DNA from: Ananas comosus
Taxonomy: Eukaryota; Streptophyta; Magnoliopsida; Poales; Bromeliaceae
Assembly (NCBI RefSeq): GCF_001540865.1
Contig: NC_033636.1
Span: 7,294,434-7,358,433 of the forward strand
DNA length: 64,000 nt
Reading direction: 5' to 3'
In this document: one piece after another, positions 55,266 through 64,000 of the stretch
Layout: each line of letters starts with the position of its first letter
How positions within the stretch are numbered: the stretch's first letter is position 1
Notes under the pieces: generated by a model
What the model was told of the DNA's origin: nothing
Database searches by the model: none
Seen by the model: the letters and a program-made list of their open reading frames with translations, nothing else
Position numbers and translations under genes: made by a program

Positions 55266-58200
55266 TCACCACCGACTACTGTTTGAGTTACGAGGAAGAC
55301 TTTTCGTTACTCTCTCATAATCTCGAGATCCCTTTCCGTGCTTCTTTATCTTCTTGACCTTGTTCTCTCCAAGGCTACTCTGTGAAATATCCTTTTTCTC
55401 TCTTTTACTCGACTTCTGACTCGATTTCGAGGGCCTTCTCTTTCGAGAGGGCAGTACACTGCCATCCTCAGCATGTAGAGTTTCCCTTGGCAGTGGCTCA
55501 TCGTCTGTCAGCTGCCAATTGTAGATCACGTTGTTTGTGTATGTGAATTGCTGGGCTGTCGGCTCGCCTGCTCCTCGAAGCAGGTTGCTGAAGGTGAGTT
55601 CGCCGTTTTTGCCACCCTTACGATTGAGGAGAATAGGGTCTGGTCTAATTATGGTGCCGAGAATGCTCCTATCCCATCCTAGGCTTATAATGCTGCTGGC
55701 ATCCGTTAGTGCTGCGTAGGCCATTGAAAAGGCTGATTTCACCTGCGCAATCGATTTTGGAGGAGTAACTCTTAACTGAGGTCTCATAAACACATTCACA
55801 TGCATGCATAGACACACATGTGGGCACTCGCCCATGGAAAGGTACGGACACAGATATATACAAACACGTGCACATGCATGTTAACTTATTTTATTCCACT
55901 CGCATGCACCCACACCGAGACGCACACACTAACAGGCACAACAAACATAAATTTATTAGTAACCAGGTAAAAGAAGCTACCTTAAAGTAGTTGTAAGAGT
56001 TCTTCCCAATATCATTCTCTGGTGCCTGACTCATTTAGAACATAAATAAAGCAAAATAAATTTCTTATTTTTTGAGGATGCTGGAGTTCAAAGAGAATAT
56101 ATATCAGAAAGGGCAAGAAACTTACCTGCGGATCCTGAATTGAGAGAAGATACGGTCGATCTGAATTCATAAATCTGCAGAAATGAACATATAAGAGATA
56201 AAAAAACAAGAGGGGAGAAAAAAAAAGAAAAGAAATATACATAAGAAAGCTCACGTATCTATGGTGTATTTCCATCTGAACTAAGTAGGCTAACAAAACA
56301 GATGATGCATCTACTCTTCAGCCTTTGCTTTCAAAGGAAGTGATAGGATAGTTCAATAACTATAACTACTGTCAGTATTGTAGAAAGACAGAATATAGGG
56401 ATGTAAGTTACCAAAATGTGAATATCATGGGGAAGAGGTCTAGGAGAAACCTATTTCCAAATAAGTTGCTTTGAGTAATCTGGGTATACATCTAAAGGGC
56501 AGTTTGGTCTAGGACCACCTATTACTAAATAGATGCTCAACTTACCGCTAGATACACTTTAATGTATTAGCAGATAGTCGAAAAGCTTTAGTAGCCCATA
56601 CAAAATATTCTTCTAAAAGTTTAAACAATGATGCGATTGCCCAACGTCATCCGCAGCTTTACTGTGACCTAAATAATTCAAAAACTCTATAAAGGTTCAA
56701 CAATTGTCATTAACAGTAACAAAGTACAAAGCAGCAACATGATAAAAAAGTGTAAGAATTCTCTACGTCCTCTAACACAACCAACAGCAAAGCAAATAGC
56801 CGTCCTGAATCTATGAACAGAGCATTCGTATAATACACAAACAAGAAAAGACCATTTATTACCAAAAGCAAGCACTTGGAGAAAACAATGTTATCATACC
56901 CTTTGTTACTTTTCAAGAAAAATGTTCTTTTTGAGTTGCAAGAGATGCCAACATCCCAATTGTTTAACTTTCGTCCGTAAAAATCGAAGAAGTGGACCTG
57001 TTAAGCAAAGAAAGAAGGATAAACCAAAAGATGACCCCGAACACGCGGACTTTTCCACAACTGATCTAAAAAGCAATGATGAGTAAAGGAGTGAACATGC
57101 GAAACAATGTCATTTAAAAATTAATTATCTATATTTTTTTCGAGCCTTGCCATCCTTAGTTGTGATCTACCAACCACATACTGTAAGAAATGCTTCATGA
57201 TGATCACAATGTAAATGTTAAAAGGATAAACTTTGCATTGCATGTAATATTAAGTCATCCACATGGCACTGCAATATTGTTAACCAATCCAAAATTTTGC
57301 GCAACTAAAAGCGTTTAAAGCCCAAGCTTTATGATGCATAGATACAGCAGTTCGTTGAGATTTTCTCAGCTGCACAGGTGTGAACAGCAAGGGCACAAGC
57401 CATGAAAATATGGAACAAAAAATCACGTAAATGAGACCATGGTATCTGAGGCCCACTACATAGCAGTTAAAGTATGATCTAAAGAATCATTGCAAGCTTA
57501 GATTAAGGAGCACACTAATTGGCATAAAAGCTTTTCTAGTTTACATTCATTGATCTAAATCCCAACTTTTAAAGGAATACGCTTTCCAGCAAAGAATATG
57601 TAAATACAACTTGATCATCGCTCCCCCACTTTAAATAGAGAGAATAACTTGCTCTACCGTTTCCCTTTAACTTCCATAGTTGACTTTTCTATAGGAAGAA
57701 GAGCACTGATAGATCATTAAATGCAGGTTTAATCAAACAACAAAACCTAAATATATTATACAAGAAAGGAGTTTCATACAAGAAGAATTCCCAAATTCTG
57801 CTCCTTGGATTGGTGATGACTATGTAAATCTTGTCCTCCCCATTGCATCTGAAACCAAGAAATTGCCACCATAAGGATGGCTGGAATAAATATATAAAAT
57901 GATTTCCAAAGCAAAACAGAGAACATAGTCCCATTACAGCTACACGATGAATTTCCAAATTATAGATTCCATTGTCCTACAATACATCCTTTGACTTTAG
58001 ATGCCAAGAAGCTAGAACAGAGTTGGTTATACTGAACTGACTACTAGGATTCGGTCTCAAATTAAAACAGACCTATCCAAACCCCCGGTATGAGAGAAAC
58101 CTCATGGCACTGGACTGACCAAATAGCAGCAGCCCATTAGACATAAGAAGCACAGCTACTTTACCTGTAGATGTGCTATTAGCATTGCAAGAAGACCATA

Positions 58201-61200
58201 TGAACCAATGCCACCTGAATAAACCTGCAAATAGAACAAAGCAACATCATAATCTGGCACAGAAATGCTGCAGGATCACCTTAAATCCAGAAAAAAAAAG
58301 ATTTACATTAAATACTGGGAGAAAAAAACCTCATTAAGTTCTCTTTGCTGAAGAAAAACCTTCAGAATCAAACACAAAGGCCGCAAAGGAGGTAGCTTCT
58401 CCACAGCATCCTGGAATAGAAATCACAATGGACTCAGTTAACAAGGCATGCCCCTAATTTTAAGCATCACGACTTCAACATAGATCTTTCAAATATATAA
58501 TGTTTTTCTGACAGTGTAAACTAATTCACATCCACAATAAGTTCCAATTACTGTGATTGACCATCAGGGTACGTTTTTTTTCTGTAAAAAGGGAAAAAGT
58601 TGACAATGGTTTAGATTGTGTACGTACCTTGATGAAATCTGCAGCCTTTGGTCCACCGTCAATATCAAAACTGGAAATTGAAAAAGAAAGCGTTAAACGA
58701 GAAAGTTAACTAAAAACTGACAAATCGTTGTAATCATTGTCAAGATAAATTATATGAACTTATACATCAATGGCAGTTCGGCTCTAACAAACATGATAAC
58801 TCAAATGTTGTTTTATACAAATAGAATGCAATAAATAATGTCAATTAATGAATTGGACTTAGACACCCAAAGCATATTGACAATCATCATTTGAAAAATA
58901 CTAGCGAAGCACATGGTGGGCCATCCAAAGTGCCAATACATTGAATCCAATATAGTTGGATTATCTCCAAACAGCATATCACAATTCAATTAGTTTAGAA
59001 ATTTGATAACAGACCCAAGGAAGAACCATAGGTTTTGACAGAAATGAGTTCAGAATGAACTTAAGTTCGTATTTAGAAGAAAATGCATCCACATGGTTAA
59101 CACACCATCTATACTGGTGAATCTATTTAACCAGTAGGTATTACTTACACTATAGTTGAAATACTTCAATTGATGGAATCTGTTCATATGATGCAATTTG
59201 CATTAGATTAGGCCAGTTTACAATTTTTGAGTTTTAAATTTTTAAATATTTAAATTTTGAATTAAACTTTAAATTAGTTTGTTAGGATAACTATGGGCTA
59301 ATTATTAGGACAAGAATGAGTCATTTTAAAGTTATTTTGTAAATGGTTGTTAAACAATAACTTGTTTGGTAAACAACAAAACTTAATTAAGTACACAACT
59401 ACATGACATGCCACCACATACAATGATCCAGGAAAGTACTAACACTCCAGCAAAGAAACTTGTAGAACGTACACCATAAGTGAAAATGAACACAATCAGA
59501 AGTGTCTAAAGCTGAAAAAAAATTGATAACTAGTTGGTACTTCTAATTCAGAAATGTAAAAAAAAAATTAACCTGATATCAAAAGCGATCCCACTATGTT
59601 TTTCCACAAACTTTATTATTGGCACACGAGCCTTTGCTATAACCTAGAGAAAACAAAAAAGCTTTCCAATAATACTCCGAAGGATAAAAGAGCAAAATTC
59701 GACTTAATTTGAATTAAATGTCAAATATAGTGGCAAAAGTCACTACCTGTATCTTCTTAGCAATGCTTCTCTGCGATAACGCTCTAGCAAGTGCGTAAAG
59801 ACCAACTTGTGGAGTCTTAACCTTTGACTCTATAATCACAGCCTATACCAATCATGAGGACAAGTCAAAAATGCTAAAACAATAAGCACATCAAATTGCA
59901 TTGAAAAAATCATGCATGCTAAGGGATGCTGCTGCTGCTAGAAGTGCTATATCTAACAACATTGCTTAATATATGCAGAAGACAAGTCTTAACTTTGTTG
60001 TACATGAAAAAGATTGTACTAATAGAACTGCTGACACAGAAAAAGCTCATATAGATTGAGAAAGTCAAAAATGTTTCACTTTAATTAAGGAATTGGAGCA
60101 TTTCAAAATGTCATGCAAGCTGACAGTTTTATCTATTATCGGACATGATTTCATGAGACATAAATAATAAGTTGCATTATAGCCGCATAACATAGAAACA
60201 AACAGTAACTAAGGAAAGGCCACTTAATGGACTGGTAAATCTAAAAGATCAGATGTACTTGCATCGATATCGCTGGTCGGAAGATACAGGCCTGTCCTAA
60301 ATGATCCAAAAACTTCGACCTGCACAGCAAAAGTGACAGAAGGAGCTAATAATGAGTGGCAAATTATAAAAATACAAGAAACCGACAGCAAGCAAAAAAT
60401 TCATCCCACCTTACATTGAGGCCAGATATGTTTGATGACCTCAAAAACGGAATGTACAGCAGCAGCACGTGAAGCTTGTTCTTCAGGAGTTGGTGACACG
60501 AAGACACAAAAATCAAGGATCTCTGCAGTAAAGAAATAAAATTTCATGCTCCAACCAATGTCACAATACATGAGTACCTATTCAACCATAAAATAAGCAG
60601 TCACTCACTATATTAAGACGTGCACAGGTCAATAACTCATATAGAATGTTCACATGAAATTTTATAACTTCAAATTCAAGTATACAGTTCATGAGCTTAA
60701 TAATCTAAAATATCATATGTTATCCAAATGGTCTAAAGGACTACATTTACGAAAGCAAATTTTTTGACATAGTAATGATTGCGGCTAATGACGGAATGGA
60801 GGACTAGCACTGTGGGATAAAGATTATGAGGCGGCACTATCTCTAATTTTGCTTCAGAGGCATCATGCACACATCATCTAAGAAAAATAACTAGTATTCA
60901 GCAGTAATAAGGTCGGTATCATCCTATTGTCCTGGATAGGCAATACAGAGTGATATAGTAGTAGAATGATAGCATTGAAAAGATGTACAGGTTCTTTAAA
61001 ATTTGGGTACATATCACAATGGCAACACAAATTGATAGATATTCTATAGATGACATCTCATAACCAACGAGTTTAGTAAACAAATTTCTCCGATACAAAC
61101 AGAGATAGTTTCTATACACCTTTAAAACTACAAAAACGTAGTGCTATAATTACTTCAATAAACTTTGCAAATTCCACTTTTGATTTGATCTAGGATTAAT

Positions 61201-61687
61201 TCAAACTAAAAACTACACCCTTTCCAATTACTTTCGCTCTGGTCCATAGTTCTTGAGGATCAAATAGGATAAGAGGAAACCACAAAACCCTACTACTACT
61301 CAATCACTTCCCTAATCACCCACTCTCTCTAGCATTACCTTTGTGGAGCTGGAGCATGGGGCTCTTGAACCGGCACCCGGCGCGGAACCATGCGCGCTCC
61401 GACGCCGCCGCCGCCGCCAGAGGGGGCTCCGGAGCCCGCGAGCTCGTCAGCGCCGGAGACGGAGGGATCTCGTCGCGGATCGGGGTGGCGGTGGCGGAGA
61501 CGTCGAGGGCGAAGAAATCGGCGGCGGGGGCGTCTGCGGCGGGGCCCGCCGCCGCCGTGATCTCGGTGCGGAACACGGCGTAGGAGCCCGCGGGATCGGG
61601 GTAGGGATCGCCGGGGGCGGGGTCGTCGGGAGCTAGGGTTAGGGCGGGGAGGGTTTCGTACACGAAGCTCGGGGTCCCCTCGTCCAT
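55266..61687 (-). CDS. TRF4/5-like non-canonical poly(A) polymerase (nucleotidyltransferase)
   Basis: Thirteen exons join in phase to 535 residues: 61339-61687, 60410-60522, 60263-60319, 59747-59842, 59573-59643, 58628-58670, 58330-58410, 58165-58224, 57780-57848, 56900-56997, 56126-56174, 55981-56025, 55266-55742. The catalytic part has VEVFGSFRTGLYLPTSDID (155-173; G159-S160, Asp171 and Asp173) and the third acidic residue in AFDIS (Asp227). SGGIGSYGLLAML and the PAP-associated NLGILLVHFFDFYGRKL follow. The basic C-terminal tail (SRKRRPSKSSQKSSKREKK) suggests nuclear localisation. The family adds short A-tails that send nuclear RNAs and rRNA by-products to the exosome. The start MDEGTPSFVYETL was preferred to an ATG 11 codons upstream. 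Intron 3 uses a GC donor. The end may extend into another exon. No defect is seen. Confidence 0.92.
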
Positions 61688-61720
61688 GGCGTGTGCTCTT
61701 CTCCTTTGCAGGGAGCGCAC

Positions 61721-61729
61721 GAGAGAGAG

Positions 61730-61762
<33 letters not shown>
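61721..61762. repeat. (GA)n tract upstream of the TRF4/5-like start
   Basis: GA repeats broken once by TATA lie about 34-75 bases upstream of the ATG, probably in the 5' UTR (CT on the coding strand). The same arrangement stands before KDSB. Confidence 0.6.
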
Positions 61763-61764
<2 letters not shown>

Positions 61765-62065
61765 GAGAAGAAGCTACGGATTTAAGCGGTGCGGGGTTGT
61801 TGTACTAGGGACTCCCATGGTGCGCGGCAGATAGAGACCGTTGGATTAAACCCTCCAAGTAATCCTGGCCGTTCGATTATGGACGGTTATGATTGCACGT
61901 TTTCACGCGGAAACGGACGGTGGATTCGGACTGTTGAATATAATATAAATAATAAATAATAATTTATATTATATTACACTTTCGCTCCTCAAAGTATGAG
62001 CACGTGACGCGCTGGTCCTCAAACTTTATTGTGTAATAATATCTAACTCAAACTTTTAAAATTAT
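61763..62065. other. 5' flank of the TRF4/5-like gene, then older inverted-repeat element
   Basis: 61780-61930 has mixed composition and may include the promoter. From about 61975 'ctttcgctcctcaaagtatg' begins an older element whose other half continues after 62653 ('gtttaaggatcaaagtgtca' near 62850). Confidence 0.35.
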
Positions 62066-62644
62066 GGGTAAACTTCAAATACCCCCTGTAGTTTCACACT
62101 TTCTCACTTTAATACCTTGTTGTTTAAAGTATATCAAGTTAGCCCCTGTGGTTTCGCACTTTTTCACTTTAGTATGCTGTGGTTTAAAATGTATCAAGTT
62201 AGTACCATGTTGTCTCATTTTTCTCTTTTTATTATTCATTTCACTAATTTTTTTCGTTAAATCGGTGAGAAAGTTAAAACTAAAGTGTACTAAAATGAAT
62301 ATTCGATAAAGATATCTGAAGTTTTTTCTATATAATTTAACGAAATATTAACGGGAAAAAAAAATCAGTGACAAAGTTAAAACCAAAGGGTATTAAACTA
62401 AATATTCGATAAACCTAGGTAGGGTATTTAAAGTTTTTTGTATATAATTTAACAAAATATTAACAGAGGAATCGACGAAAAGAGAAAAATAAAACCATGG
62501 AGTACTAAATTGATGCACTTTAAACTATATGGTACTAAAGTGAGAAAGTGCGAAACCACAGGGTACTATATTGATACACTTTAAACCATAGGGTATTAAA
62601 GTGAAAAAGTGTGAAACCATAGGAGTGGTATTTAAAGTTTTTTC
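62066..62644. mobile_element. Mutator-like MITE with doubled ends, TSD TAAAATTAT
   Basis: The 9 bases TAAAATTAT stand on both sides (62057-62065, 62645-62653), as for Mutator-like elements. The left end carries two successive copies of a terminal module ('ctgtagtttcacactttctc' near 62085 and 'ctgtggtttcgcactttttc' near 62145). The right end carries two inverted copies (near 62540 and 62600). The interior has 'gaatattcgataaa' units. It has no transposase. Confidence 0.75.
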
Positions 62645-62653
62645 TAAAATTAT

Positions 62654-63420
62654 TATAATTAAGTTCTATAATTTAATTTAGTTGATCAAATTTTAATATA
62701 TTGATAATGTGAAAGTGACGTAATATTTTAATTATTATTGTTTCATTAATTATATACCGTTATATCATTTTTCTATTAATAACACGTCAGCATTTAGCCA
62801 ATTAAAATTGGTTGTGCAACTTAATTACAACACTTTAAAATTAAAGTTTAAGGATCAAAGTGTCACTCGCCACATAGTATGAGGGCTAAAAGTGTAATTA
62901 ACTATACTAAGGGGATGTATTGAAAATAAAAAAATTAATATTTACTTTTCAAAATTTCAAAAATATTTAATATATCTCTAATTAATCAAAATTTTCTTAT
63001 TACTCATAAAAAATTTCTTTGAATATACCTATTTTTAGAATTGGCTATTAAAATTTAGAGTTTAGAAGAATACTTTAGAAAAGGAAGGATAAGTTTAAAA
63101 TTTTTTGAATAATAGTAAAGAGTACATAAGCAAAGACCCTAAAAAAAAAAAAAAAAGGTGCTTTCGAAGCTTAAGCTTTGATTTTTGTAGGTAAACGCTA
63201 TTTTTTATAATTTAAAACATATTATTGTAATATATATTTATAAATTAAATATAGGATAATATATCTATTAATAAATAGTATATATATATATAGGGACAAT
63301 TTCAAACGTGCTCCTCAAAAGTTATAAAATATTATTGATACTCTTTCAAAACTATTGATACTATTTTTATTTTTATAAATTAATAAATTATATCAAAAGC
63401 ACCCTCCATCACATGCATTA
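62654..63420. other. AT-rich intergenic
   Basis: The first 230 bp complete the older inverted-repeat element interrupted at 62066. The rest is AT-rich, with a short (TA)n at 63281-63292. No gene. Confidence 0.35.
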
Positions 63421-63902
63421 GGGCTTTTTTTTTGCATTTGGCCCCCTATTTTTTTTCACAACTAGCCTCATCAAATTTGTAATTATAAATTTGATTCTAT
63501 TCCCGCAACACTGGTGCCACCTCAGTGCCACGCTAGATGAGTTGAACACGGTGAAGAATTTACCGTGTTCAAACACAGTGAATGATTCAGCGTGTTCCAT
63601 ATGTTCAAACACGATGAATAATTCACCATGTTCCATATTTATATTTTTCATATTCTTCTTTTTCAATACTTATATTTTTTCACAATACATATATTTGTAT
63701 TTTTTTCAAACACGGTGAATCATTCACTGTGTTTAGACACGGTGATTGAATTACCGTATGCAACTTATTCCACTTTCCTTACTTACGTGGCGTTTATCTG
63801 GCATCCACGTGGCAGGAATAAGGCCAAAATTATAATTATAAATTTGGTTAGATTATTTGTGAAAATAAATTTTTTGAGGAGACGAAATGCCAAAAAAGCC
63901 CC
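63421..63902. mobile_element. Mutator-like MITE with internal palindromes, TSD CATGCATTA
   Basis: The ends GGGCTTTTTTTTTGCATTTG and inverted GGGCTTTTTTGGCATTTCGT continue as matching arms for about 85 bp. CATGCATTA (9 bp) stands at 63412-63420 and 63903-63911. Inside are a 'ccacctcagtgccacg' block and its inverse-type 'gcatccacgtggcagg', and four or five short palindromes of the form ACACGGTGAA..TTCACCGTGTT. The fragment at 180-401 is the same family. Confidence 0.75.
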
Positions 63903-64000
63903 CATGCATTAATAATTTTTGACTAATTTATCAGTAGTCATGTGTAATTTATAAATAATTGTGCAGTATCACGTGGGGTCAACAAATTTATTCTTTATCG

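Noticed and set aside
55743..55835. The upstream part of the exon-13 open frame as coding
   Set aside because: It precedes a good acceptor (gcgcag) and shows no conservation with the family; it is intron.
63421..63902. The palindrome repeats as a CRISPR-like array
   Set aside because: Spacing is irregular, units are inverted repeats within a DNA transposon, and the genome is eukaryotic.
198..63902. The two related MITE copies at the window ends as terminal repeats of one giant element
   Set aside because: The right copy is complete with its own 9-bp duplication and the left is a fragment. They are independent insertions.

Overview
This is a nuclear window from a flowering plant, most likely a monocot. 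Intron-containing genes, GT-AG splice sites, GC-rich 5' coding ends against an AT-rich background, plant SINEs, TRIM and MITE elements, and a CIN-TCP gene with a miR319 site all point there. I cannot name the species from sequence alone; pineapple or a relative is only a guess. Nothing in it is bacterial, organellar or viral.

Only five or six genes can be supported, covering about a fifth of the window. They are a RING-H2 (ATL-type) E3 ligase gene cut at its 5' end by an N (6922-7281, +); a CIN-class TCP transcription factor whose reading frame is broken several times (15949-16882, -); a possible ATL-like gene tail starting at another N (43450-43653, +); an intronless PLS-type PPR gene (45722-47707, +); an 8-exon CMP-Kdo synthetase gene (KDSB; 48300-53065, -); and a 13-exon TRF4/5-like non-canonical poly(A) polymerase gene (55266-61687, -). 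I joined exons by hand for the last two; both give open frames with consistent phase (297 and 535 residues).

The genes cluster at the right, 45.7-61.7 kb: PPR and KDSB converge, and KDSB and the TRF4/5-like gene lie head-to-tail. Their products act in different places (organelle RNA, Kdo activation for pectin RG-II, nuclear RNA surveillance), so the cluster is not functional.

The rest, especially 17-45 kb, is a nest of small transposons. Several have complete termini and target-site duplications (TSDs): a 2.4-kb solo LTR (19611-22035, TSD CTACC), a triple-LTR TRIM (40376-41309, TSD GTTAA), a second TRIM (31187-31454, TSD ATAGC), a CACTA element (8628-9141, TSD ATT), a Harbinger-like element (10483-11526, TSD TAA), an hAT element inside KDSB intron 1 (52049-52653, TSD GTTAGAGT), two Mutator-like elements (62066-62644, TSD TAAAATTAT; 63421-63902, TSD CATGCATTA), and two tRNA-derived SINEs with 16-17 bp TSDs. 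The least familiar signal is a family of nine elements, nearly all set in (TA)n tracts. Each end carries a short hairpin whose central word differs between copies but agrees between the two ends of one copy.

Three single Ns (6920, 10983, 43448) sit at abrupt changes of sequence and look like contig joins.
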